Shown here: positions 23,503-29,966 of the stretch, piece after piece
How the letters are laid out: every line of letters begins with the position of its first letter
How positions within the stretch are numbered: the stretch's first letter is position 1
Assembly: GCA_026707445.1 (NCBI GenBank)
Contig: JAPOWV010000012.1
Span: 1-41,928, forward strand
Direction: 5' to 3'
Origin: Gammaproteobacteria bacterium
GTDB taxonomy: Bacteria > Pseudomonadota > Gammaproteobacteria > Steroidobacterales > Foliamicaceae
DNA: 41,928 nt
Translations under genes and position numbers: made by a program
Notes under the pieces: model-generated
Database searches by the model: none
Seen by the model: only the letters and a program-made list of their open reading frames with translations
What the model was told of the DNA's origin: nothing

Positions 23503-24408
23503 TCAGTTGCCGATCAGGCGCTTGACCGTCAGCATGAGCGTCCAGTTGCGCGTTCCGCTGAAGGTATTGGTGTTGGTCAGGTCGGGATCCAGTTGGTGCA
23601 TGGGGTGGTATTCGTAATCGCCGATGTCCTCGAAGTCGCCGGTGGCCGACCAGGTCAGTTTCAGGCCCACGCGCACCTTGCCTCCCGGGTTGTAGTCGGC
23701 GCCGGCGTGCAGGCGCCAGACCACGACCCTGTCATCAAGGTCGTTGTTCTGGGCGCTGTTGTAGAACGAAAGCGGCGGGTCGTACGTCTCGCCGCCGGCC
23801 GAGGTGTCCTGGTAATCGCTGGCGTAAAACACGTTCGCGAACCGCACCGACGCCAGCCCCAGCCCCGCGCCCGCATAGGGAGTGATCGCGCCCCATGCGC
23901 CGGGGAAGTCGTAATACGCATCCAGCGAAACGGAGCGCACGCGCAGATGGTCGATCGTGGCGCGCCCGTTGGACTCGACCGTGCCGCCGGGCCGCGGCCG
24001 GATGGCGGTCCCGTCGTAGTAGGCGATGTCCCTGAACATCTGGCTGGTGTCGTTCCTCTGTTGTGCTAGCGCCAGCTCGAGGCGGGTCCGGCCGAAATAG
24101 CGCCCGGCGGTCAGTTCGAAGGCGGCGCCGCCGTCCAGGCCGACGTCGTAGTGCCAGCGGTATCCGGGGGCCAGGGGAACGGGGTCCTGGTCGAAGCAGG
24201 CGGCGTCGGGATAACAGAAGCTATCCTGGTTCCAGCCCTCCTGATCCAGCGTGGAGCCCCGGTTTGCTCCGAGGCCGGCCCCGATGTACCAACCGGCGTC
24301 TGCGCCGTCCCGGCCGGAGTCCTGCGCAGCCGCCGGGCAGGCAAGCGCGACCAGCGCCGCGATGCCCGCGACCGGAGCAAGGAACAAGCTGCGACGCCCT
24401 GAAATCAC
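23503..24408 (-). CDS. Outer-membrane beta-barrel protein, function unknown
   Basis: The 301-residue product starts at a GTG (24408) preceded by GGGGGTTGGAAAA. Longer readings run through smpB and are shadows. A signal peptide (LFLAPVAGIAALVALACPAAAQ) precedes DAGWYIGAGLGANRGS, the classic first strand of an OmpA/OmpW-type barrel. Alternating strands follow (FELTAGRYFGRTRLELALAQQ, AITPYAGAGLGLASVRFANV). Two cysteines lie close together in the first loop (SFCYPDAACFDQD). The last strand NWTLMLTVKRL lacks a C-terminal aromatic residue. It lies 73 bases upstream of the permease-adaptor-pump unit on the same strand, so co-transcription is possible. It is not a TolC-type channel. Confidence 0.75.
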   Translation of the reverse strand: MISGRRSLFLAPVAGIAALVALACPAAAQDSGRDGADAGWYIGAGLGANRGSTLDQEGWNQDSFCYPDAACFDQDPVPLAPGYRWHYDVGLDGGAAFELTAGRYFGRTRLELALAQQRNDTSQMFRDIAYYDGTAIRPRPGGTVESNGRATIDHLRVRSVSLDAYYDFPGAWGAITPYAGAGLGLASVRFANVFYASDYQDTSAGGETYDPPLSFYNSAQNNDLDDRVVVWRLHAGADYNPGGKVRVGLKLTWSATGDFEDIGDYEYHPMHQLDPDLTNTNTFSGTRNWTLMLTVKRLIGN

Positions 24409-24476
24409 TTTTCCAACCCCCGCCGGAACCCGACCGCGAAGTATGCTATCAAACTTGGGTACCGCGCATACCCGGC

Positions 24477-24956
24477 TCAGGCGCGGCCCTGGGCCCTGTG
24501 CCGCGCTAGACGCTGTTTCTCCCGCTGCCAGTCGCGTTCCTGGTCCAGCCGGCGCTTGTCGTACTGCTTGCGTCCTCTTCCAAGGCCGATGCGCAGCTTT
24601 ACCTTCGATCCGCTCCAGTAAAGGGCCAGCGGAATCAGGGTGAGCCCGCGCTGCTGGACCTTTCCGGCCAGGCGGTCGATCTGGTTGCGGTGCAGGAGCA
24701 GCTTGCGGCTGCGGCCGGGCACCGGGGGCGGGTGGGCGCTGGCGTTCGGCAGCGGCGCGAAGTTGGCGCCGGTCAGCCAGGCTTCGCGATCGCGGATGGC
24801 CACAAATGCTTCCGCAAGGCTGGCGCGGTTGGCGCGCAGGGCCTTCACTTCCCAGCCGAGCAGCGCGAGCCCGGCGTCGAGTTCCTCGAGGATCTCGAAG
24901 TTGCGGTAGGCGCGGCGATTTGCCGCGATTCGTCCCGGTTGTGGTTTGCGCGCCAT
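24477..24956 (-). CDS. smpB: SsrA-binding protein SmpB
   Basis: This 159-residue protein binds tmRNA and brings it to stalled ribosomes for trans-translation. Conserved segments are visible: NRRAYRNFEILEELDAGLALLGWEVKALR near the N-terminus, then LTGANFAPL, RKLLLHRNQI, GLTLIPLALYW and GLGRGRKQYDKR with the basic tail EKQRLARHRAQ. Length is usual for the family. It is divergent from ratA, the normal arrangement in Gammaproteobacteria. The tmRNA gene (ssrA), often close by, was not recognised in this window. Confidence 0.97.
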   Translation of the reverse strand: MARKPQPGRIAANRRAYRNFEILEELDAGLALLGWEVKALRANRASLAEAFVAIRDREAWLTGANFAPLPNASAHPPPVPGRSRKLLLHRNQIDRLAGKVQQRGLTLIPLALYWSGSKVKLRIGLGRGRKQYDKRRLDQERDWQREKQRLARHRAQGRA

Positions 24957-25063
24957 GTCTTCGGATTCGGTGTCGCAAGGCGCAAAGGGCGCCCCGGCCA
25001 GGACACGAGTGCCGTGTCAGGCTCATATTGTCGCATCAGCGCGCAGGCGGCATCATAAAACGA

Positions 25064-25501
25064 ATGCGGGAAATATCGAGAGAGGCCCTGACGCCGGGTT
25101 CGCCCGAGACTGTTTTCGATCTCGTGGCCGCGGTGGAGGACTACCCGCGTTTTCTGCGTGGCTGCGCCGGCGCCGAGATTCACCGTCAGGACGAGGACGA
25201 GGCTCTGGCCAGCCTGGACCTGAAAGGCGGGGTGTTCAAGCAGCGCCTGACCACGCTGAACCGGATGGAACGGCCGCGACGGTTGGTCATGAACCTGAGC
25301 GAGGGTCCTTTTCGACATTTGCGCGGCGAGTGGCGGTTCGAACCGGCCGGCTCGGGCTGCAGGGTTTCACTGCGCATCGAGTTCGAGTTTTCCAGCAGGG
25401 CCCAGGACCTGTTGCTCCGGCCGAGCTTCGAAGCCTTGTGCGACCGGCTGGTTCAGGACTTTCTCCGGCGGGCGAGGGAGGTCGCCTCCCGTCATGGCTG
25501 A
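25064..25501 (+). CDS. ratA: RatA/START-like protein (ubiquinone-binding family)
   Basis: The 145-residue product is a SRPBCC (START-like) fold protein of the RatA/Coq10 family: MREISREAL, ETVFDLVAAVEDYPRFL, SLDLKGGVFKQRLTTLNRM, GPFRHLRGEWRFEP, then EFEFSSRAQDLLLRPSFEAL. In E. coli RatA has been reported to act on the 50S subunit; yeast and human Coq10 homologues bind ubiquinone. Either role is family knowledge, not shown here. The start ATG 25064 gives the usual N-terminus; the ribosome site is weak (AGGCGG, distant). It overlaps the next gene by eight bases, the usual ratA-ratB pair. Confidence 0.92.
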   Translation: MREISREALTPGSPETVFDLVAAVEDYPRFLRGCAGAEIHRQDEDEALASLDLKGGVFKQRLTTLNRMERPRRLVMNLSEGPFRHLRGEWRFEPAGSGCRVSLRIEFEFSSRAQDLLLRPSFEALCDRLVQDFLRRAREVASRHG

Positions 25502-25784
25502 CGAAATCGCCATCGAAGTGAGCTACGCCGTGCCGGGCGCACAGCGTGTCCTGTCGCTGCGCGTTCCGTCCGGCGCAACGGCGCGGCGCGCGGTCGTGCT
25601 TTCCTGTATCGACGCGCTATTCCCGGAGATCGACGCTGCGAGCTGCCCGCTAGGCGTGTTCGGTACCGCGGTGGCCGACGAATACCGGCTGGAGGTCGGC
25701 GACCGGCTGGAGGTCTATCGGCCGCTGGAAAACGACCCGATGGAGGCGCGGCGCCTCGGTGCTAGCCGGCGGGCAGAGGCGTGA
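25494..25784 (+). CDS. rnfH: RnfH-family ubiquitin-like protein (RatB)
   Basis: The 96-residue protein has the RnfH/RatB pattern: IAIEVSYAVPGAQRVLSLRVPSGATARRAV, PEIDAASCPLGVFG, then GDRLEVYRPLENDPMEARR, with a beta-grasp fold and the characteristic YRPL-DPxxARR end. It is the second gene of the conserved ratAB pair and overlaps ratA by eight bases. Its 3' end overlaps the convergent bamE gene by 23 bases. The biochemical role of this family is not settled. Confidence 0.93.
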   Translation: MADEIAIEVSYAVPGAQRVLSLRVPSGATARRAVVLSCIDALFPEIDAASCPLGVFGTAVADEYRLEVGDRLEVYRPLENDPMEARRLGASRRAEA

Positions 25785-26082
25785 TTTCTATCGAGCTTAC
25801 GCCTTCGTCGGAGAACTCGATCATGACGATGCGGCGCTCGCCTTCGAGGGTTCCGGGAGTGAATACATAGTCCCAGCGATCGGCGTGAAACGGGTCGCGG
25901 ACCGTCGGAGTACCCAGCAGATAGGCGACCTGCTCGCGGGTCATCCCCATTTCCACCTTGTCGATATCGCCGGGATCGGTGATCCATCCCTGGTAGATGC
26001 TGACCCTGTAGACGCAGCCCGTCAGAAGCGCGCCGGCTGCGGCGATCAGGACCAGGCGGCGCAAGGGACTGCAAGGCTTCAT
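25762..26082 (-). CDS. bamE: Outer-membrane assembly lipoprotein BamE (SmpA/OmlA)
   Basis: This 106-residue lipoprotein has the signal LRRLVLIAAAGALLTGC with a canonical lipobox (LTGC), followed by VYRVSIYQGWITDPGDIDKVEMGMTREQVAYLLGTPTVRDPF, the BamE signature. It supports BamA-mediated insertion of outer-membrane proteins at the periplasmic face. It reads in the same direction as fur, with 47 bases between them, so it may be on the nadK-recN-fur transcript. In Pseudomonas the homologous omlA and fur are divergent, so the orientation differs here. Its 3' end overlaps rnfH. Confidence 0.96.
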   Translation of the reverse strand: MKPCSPLRRLVLIAAAGALLTGCVYRVSIYQGWITDPGDIDKVEMGMTREQVAYLLGTPTVRDPFHADRWDYVFTPGTLEGERRIVMIEFSDEGVSSIEITPLPAG

Positions 26083-26129
26083 GGCGGTGGCGGAGTATAG
26101 CAGCGGGGCCCTGCCGTAGCCCGTTCAGG

Positions 26130-26543
26130 TCAGCGCCGTTTGCGCACGTATAGAACCAGGCTGTGGTCGATCAGTTCGTATCCCGCCGACCGGACGACTT
26201 CTTCCTGCAAACGCTCGATGTCCTCGTTGACGAATTCCATGACCTCGCCGGTGTCCACGCAGATCATGTGGTCGTGGTGATCGCCCGAGTCAAGCTCGAA
26301 TACGGAATGGCCGCTCTCGAAGTTGTGCCGCGTCACCAGGCCCGCCTGTTCGAACTGCGCCAACACCCGGTAGATCGTCGCCAGGGGAATTTCGTTGTCG
26401 TCCGCCTCCAGCTTGAGGTGGATATCGTCGGCGCTCATGTGGCGCTCGCTGCTTTGCGCCAGCACGCGAAAAATGCTGAGCCTGGGCTGGGTGACCTTCA
26501 GGCCCACCGCCTGAAGGTTCTTGCGCGGAACGTTCTTGGTCAC
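26130..26543 (-). CDS. fur: Ferric uptake regulator Fur
   Basis: The 137-residue product has the Fur layout. An N-terminal winged helix (LKVTQPRLSIFRVL, ADDIHLKLEADDNEIPLATIYRVLAQFEQAGLV) is followed by a dimerisation domain with metal ligands HNFESGHSVFELDSGDHHDHMICVDTGEVMEF. The Cys pairs of the zinc site found in many Fur proteins are incomplete: only one Cys (MICVDTG) is visible, as in Pseudomonas-type Fur. It starts with GTG 26543, which overlaps the recN stop as GTGA; the longer ATG reading to 26795 runs through recN and is rejected. No Fur box was seen in the nearby spacers. Confidence 0.95.
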   Translation of the reverse strand: MTKNVPRKNLQAVGLKVTQPRLSIFRVLAQSSERHMSADDIHLKLEADDNEIPLATIYRVLAQFEQAGLVTRHNFESGHSVFELDSGDHHDHMICVDTGEVMEFVNEDIERLQEEVVRSAGYELIDHSLVLYVRKRR

Positions 26544-28243
26544 TTGGCCGCCGCTCCCGCATGCAGGCCGCCGCCCGGCGCAGGTCGAATGCGCCCGCGC
26601 GCGAGCATCTCTTCGGCATGGGCCAGGGTGCGGGGCGTGATCTCCACTCCCCCAAGCATACGCGCAACTTCCCGTATCCGCTCGCTTTCGGCCAGTTGCG
26701 CGGACACCGTTCGCGTGCCGCCGTCGCGAACGATCTTGCTCACCCGGATCTGCCGGCCGGCCTGGCTGGCCACCTGTGGGAGGTGGGTCACGCAAAGCAC
26801 CTGGCCGCGCTCGCCGAGTTCGGCCAGCCCGGCGCCCACCACTTCGGCCACCCGGCCGCCTATTCCGGAGTCCACTTCATCGAAAACCATCGTCGGCGGC
26901 TGCCGGGCGCCAACCGCCGCGAGCTGGATCGCCAGTCCGATCCGCGCCAGTTCGCCGCCCGAGGCGCAACGCGCCAGCGGACGCGCGGCCTGGCCGGGAT
27001 TGAGCGCCACCAGAAATTCCACCCGGTCGCGTCCCCTGCGCCCCGGAGCGCTGGTCTCGCCAAAGCGCACGGAAAGCGATCCACCTTCCATTGCCAGGCC
27101 CTGCATGCGGTCGGATACCGCCTGGACAAACTCCTTCGCGGCGCGCCCGCGGGCTTCGGACAGGCCGGCTGCGCCTTCCTCCGTTTCCCGCCGCAACGCG
27201 TCGCGCCGCTCGAGCGCCCGCGAAAGTTGCTCATCCAGCGATTCCAGGCCTTCCTGCTCGGCTTTCAGTTCCGCGGCCAGCCCCGGCAACTCCTCCTGGA
27301 TGCGGCCGTGCTTGCGGGCTACGGCCAGGAGGGCCTGCCTGCGTTGCTGGACTTCGTCAAGATTGCCGTCCCCTTCTTCCAGGTCCATGCCGACGTGCTG
27401 AATCGAGGCCACCGCTTCATCGACCAGCACTTCCGATTCGCTGAGCAGGCGGGCCGCCTCCCTGAGACCGGGTTCGAAATCGCCCGCGCTCTCGAGCGCC
27501 TGGCGGGCGGACGCCAGCGCGCTACCGGCGGAGTGCTCGCTTTCGCGAAGCGCATCGAGGGCGCTGCCTGCCGTTTCGATCAGGCGCGCCCGGTTGGCGA
27601 GGCGCAGGCGAATGCGGTCCAGTTCCTCCAGTTCGCCCGCTTGCGGATTCAGGGCCTCGAGTTCGCCGATCCAGCTGTTCAGCAGGTCCTGGCGCGCGGC
27701 GCGCTCTCCTGCGCGCTGGTTCAGGGACTCGCATTCACTCTCCGCCTCGCGCAGTTCCGCGTAGCGCGCCGAGAAGTTCTCCACGGATTCGGACAGCCCG
27801 CCGAACTCGTCGAGGATGCGCAGTTGCGCCCCGGTATGAAGCAATGCCTGGTGGGCCTTCTGTCCGCAGATGTCCACCATGCTGGCGCCCAGCTCGCGCA
27901 AACGGCGCGCGGGAACCGGCACGCCGTTCAGGGAGGCGCGCGAACGCCCGTCGGCGCGGATGACCCGCCGCATGATGCACTCGTCGGCGAGGTCGTAATC
28001 GCCGGCCCAGGATGGCAGCGGCATTGATTCGGGGACCTCGAAACAGGCGGTCACGTCGGCCTGCGTTTCGCCGGTGCGCACCTGGTTCGAGTCGGCGCGT
28101 TCGCCCGTGGCCAGCGACAGCGCATTCACCAGGATGGACTTTCCCGCGCCGGTCTCCCCGGTCAGCGCGGTGAATCCCGGCTCCATGTCCAGTTCGGCGG
28201 AATCGACCACAGCCAGGTTTCGGATGGCCAGGTGGGTCAGCAC
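26540..28243 (-). CDS. recN: DNA repair protein RecN
   Basis: This 567-residue SMC-like ATPase starts MLTHLAIRNLAVVDSAELDMEPGF and has Walker A in ALTGETGAGKSILVNAL. Long coiled-coil arms fill the middle, followed by the ABC signature ARCASGGELARIGLAIQL and Walker B in MVFDEVDSGIGGRVAEVVG. It acts in double-strand break repair with RecA. It begins four bases after nadK stops and overlaps fur by four bases. Linkage with nadK is common in Gammaproteobacteria. No LexA box was recognised upstream, fitting read-through from nadK. Confidence 0.97.
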   Translation of the reverse strand: MLTHLAIRNLAVVDSAELDMEPGFTALTGETGAGKSILVNALSLATGERADSNQVRTGETQADVTACFEVPESMPLPSWAGDYDLADECIMRRVIRADGRSRASLNGVPVPARRLRELGASMVDICGQKAHQALLHTGAQLRILDEFGGLSESVENFSARYAELREAESECESLNQRAGERAARQDLLNSWIGELEALNPQAGELEELDRIRLRLANRARLIETAGSALDALRESEHSAGSALASARQALESAGDFEPGLREAARLLSESEVLVDEAVASIQHVGMDLEEGDGNLDEVQQRRQALLAVARKHGRIQEELPGLAAELKAEQEGLESLDEQLSRALERRDALRRETEEGAAGLSEARGRAAKEFVQAVSDRMQGLAMEGGSLSVRFGETSAPGRRGRDRVEFLVALNPGQAARPLARCASGGELARIGLAIQLAAVGARQPPTMVFDEVDSGIGGRVAEVVGAGLAELGERGQVLCVTHLPQVASQAGRQIRVSKIVRDGGTRTVSAQLAESERIREVARMLGGVEITPRTLAHAEEMLARGRIRPAPGGGLHAGAAAK

Positions 28244-28247
28244 GACA

Positions 28248-29108
28248 CTAGCGGTCTTGGGTTGCGGGGCCCTTGGCCCAGTTGAGCTTCTCGCGAAGCA
28301 CCGAGAAATAGTTGTAGTCGGAAGGATGGATCAGCTTGAGCCGGCGGGAGAAACGGGACACGTGCAGCGTCTGGCCGTATTCCAGGACGCCCAGGTCAAC
28401 GCCGTCGCAACTCACGGCCGCGGTTATTCCGGTATCGGCCGGTATCGCCAGCGCGAGCTTTGCGGCGCCCGGTATCACCAGCGGCCGGTCGTCCAGTTTG
28501 TGCGGGCAGATCGGAACCAGGACCGTGGCGTCGAGGCGCGGGTCGACGATGGGCCCCCCGCAACTCATCGCGTAGGCGGTGGAGCCGGTGGGCGTCGCGG
28601 CGATGAATCCGTCGCCTCGGTGTGTGGCGATATGTCGCCCGTCCACCGTGGTCGAAAGTTCCAGGATGCGCGCGCCGCCGCTGCGATGCGCCACCACGTC
28701 ATTGACCGCGGTGGCGCGCAGGGCCTTGCCCTTGCTGCGGGTCAGCCGGGCGCTCAGCAGCATGCGGCGTTCCGAAAAGTACTGGCCGCCCAGCAGCGCG
28801 GACAGTTCCGATTCGAATCGTTCCTGGCCCAGGTCGGCCAGGAACCCCAGTCGGCCCAGGTTGACGCCCAGCAGGGGAGTGTCGCGCTGCACCGCGACCT
28901 GCGCCGCGCGCAGCATGGCGCCGTCCCCTCCCATCGCGATGATCAACTGGGCCTCCTGCGCCGCCGCCGGGTTCTCCTGCCCGTGCGCGAGCGTTGCCGA
29001 GCATCCCAGTTCGGTCAGATGAGACGCCAGTTCGCCGGCCGCCCGCGCGATGGCGCCGTGCCCGTCGCGGGCAAGAATCGCCACCTTCTCAAACTGGATT
29101 TTCGGCAT
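28248..29108 (-). CDS. nadK: NAD kinase
   Basis: The 286-residue protein makes NADP from NAD and ATP in the cytoplasm. Signature motifs are LIIAMGGDGAMLRAAQ (GGDG), GVNLGRLGFLADL, DGFIAATPTGSTAYAMSCGGPIV and AVSCDG. ATG 29108 has GAGG eight bases upstream and gives the normal N-terminus (MPKIQFEKVAILAR); the longer reading to 29519 runs through grpE. It is the first gene of the nadK-recN-fur(-bamE) run and is divergent from grpE, with a 115-base spacer that holds the grpE promoter. Confidence 0.96.
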   Translation of the reverse strand: MPKIQFEKVAILARDGHGAIARAAGELASHLTELGCSATLAHGQENPAAAQEAQLIIAMGGDGAMLRAAQVAVQRDTPLLGVNLGRLGFLADLGQERFESELSALLGGQYFSERRMLLSARLTRSKGKALRATAVNDVVAHRSGGARILELSTTVDGRHIATHRGDGFIAATPTGSTAYAMSCGGPIVDPRLDATVLVPICPHKLDDRPLVIPGAAKLALAIPADTGITAAVSCDGVDLGVLEYGQTLHVSRFSRRLKLIHPSDYNYFSVLREKLNWAKGPATQDR

Positions 29109-29151
29109 TTGCGGAACCTCTGTTCGGCGGCAGTCCAACAGGCGGGTGCGG

Positions 29152-29179
29152 CTTGAAAAAGAGGAATAATGCACCATAG
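29152..29179 (+). promoter_or_regulatory. Sigma-32-like heat-shock promoter of grpE
   Basis: CTTGAAA at 29152-29158 matches the sigma-32 -35 consensus exactly. After 13 bases, CACCATAG at 29172-29179 matches six of the seven informative positions of the -10 consensus CCCCATNT. It lies 45 bases before the grpE start, in the nadK-grpE spacer. Confidence 0.65.
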
Positions 29180-29181
29180 TA

Positions 29182-29204
29182 CCCCCGCATGGAATACGCG
29201 GGGG
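29182..29204 (+). promoter_or_regulatory. Leader hairpin of grpE
   Basis: CCCCCGC (29182-29188) and GCGGGGG (29198-29204) form a perfect 7-bp inverted repeat with a 9-base loop, between the sigma-32-like promoter and the grpE ribosome site (GGGG at 29211-29214). The C-rich arm could also pair with the ribosome-site G run, so a heat-responsive switch is possible. It is not the CIRCE sequence, though the 9-base spacing is the same. Confidence 0.4.
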
Positions 29205-29223
29205 AACAAAGGGGAAACTGTTG

Positions 29224-29802
29224 ATGAGCAAGCGCAAGCAATCCGAAGAGCCGGAAGCCGAGGGCGCGCAGGATGCGGCTGACAGCACCGATGCCGCCGA
29301 GCCGGAGGACCCGGCGAGGCAGATCGAGGGCCTCAAGGCGGCGCTGAACGAGCAGCACGAGGCACACCTGCGAGCGGTGGCGGAAGCCGAGAATGTCCGC
29401 CGGCGCGCGCAAAGGGAAATCAGCAGTGCATACGGGCGCGGGCAGCGGCAGATCGCGCGTGAACTCCTGGCGTCGATCGACAGCCTGGAGCTGGGCCTGA
29501 GTTCCGCCGAAGGCGCCACCGCCGACAGTCTCCTGGAAGGTCAGCAGGCCACGCTGCGCCAGCTCCTGAAGGCGCTGGAACAGTTCGGCGTGGAGGCGGT
29601 GGACCCCGAGGGCGAGCCCTTCGACCCCGAGCGTCACGAGGCGGTGAGCATGCAGCCGTCCGAATCGGCGGATGCCGACAGCGTGATCGCCGTCATGCAG
29701 AAGGGCTATCTCATACAGGGGCGCCTGCTGCGTGCCGCGCGCGTCGTGGTCTGTTCCGGGCCCCCCGCGGCAGCGGAGCCGGCGAACGACGCAGACGACT
29801 AA
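29224..29802 (+). CDS. grpE: Nucleotide exchange factor GrpE
   Basis: This 192-residue co-chaperone releases ADP from DnaK. It has an acidic, disordered N-terminus (SEEPEAEGAQDAADSTDAAEPEDPA) and the long dimer helix (LRAVAEAENVRRRAQREIS). The C-terminal beta-wing reads VDPEGEPFDPERHEAVSMQ and VIAVMQKGYLIQGRLLRAARVVV. ATG 29224 is chosen over TTG 29221; AAAGGGGAAA lies upstream. It is the first gene of the grpE-dnaK-dnaJ cluster and has a sigma-32-like promoter. A 164-base spacer with a large inverted repeat separates it from dnaK. Confidence 0.97.
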   Translation: MSKRKQSEEPEAEGAQDAADSTDAAEPEDPARQIEGLKAALNEQHEAHLRAVAEAENVRRRAQREISSAYGRGQRQIARELLASIDSLELGLSSAEGATADSLLEGQQATLRQLLKALEQFGVEAVDPEGEPFDPERHEAVSMQPSESADADSVIAVMQKGYLIQGRLLRAARVVVCSGPPAAAEPANDADD

Positions 29803-29803
29803 A

Positions 29804-29873
29804 GCGCGGTGATGCACCCTTCCCGGCAGGAGCGTCGCGAAGTGGCTCCAGAGGGAAGGGTGCATCACCGCGC
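29804..29873. repeat. Perfect 21-bp inverted repeat between grpE and dnaK
   Basis: The arm at 29804-29824 (begins GCGCGGTGATGCACC, ends CTTCCC) is the exact reverse complement of 29853-29873. The 28-base centre holds a second stem, GGAGC (29829-29833) with GCTCC (29845-29849). The first arm starts one base after the grpE stop. As RNA this would be a very stable hairpin; there is no T-run, so it is not a standard intrinsic terminator. It could be an attenuator, an RNase processing or 3'-end protection structure, or an inserted REP/MITE-like palindrome. Confidence 0.85.
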
Positions 29874-29893
29874 GAAGGTACAGCGCCCCGCCC

Positions 29894-29922
29894 GTTGAAT
29901 TGCGGGGTGTGAATCCTCATAT
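29894..29922 (+). promoter_or_regulatory. Sigma-32-like heat-shock promoter of dnaK
   Basis: GTTGAAT (29894-29900), then 14 bases, then CCTCATAT (29915-29922), which matches CCCCATNT at six of seven informative positions. It lies 44 bases before dnaK and just after the inverted repeat, so it could drive dnaK independently of grpE. Confidence 0.55.
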
Positions 29923-29966
29923 CGGGTATTGGTAACAAATGTGTTGAAGTTCATGGAGAAACACGC

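Noticed and set aside
21729..23525. A 598-codon plus-strand frame over the NCS2 permease
   Set aside because: His/Gln/Arg-rich shadow with no membrane segments, opposite a well-supported membrane protein.
24409..25026. N-terminal extension of the outer-membrane protein reading to 25026
   Set aside because: The extension runs through smpB in another frame, and a signal peptide begins at the internal GTG 24408.
24957..25063. Search for the tmRNA gene beside smpB
   Set aside because: The 107-base divergent spacer is too short and no tRNA-like ends were seen; no ssrA was recognised elsewhere in the window.
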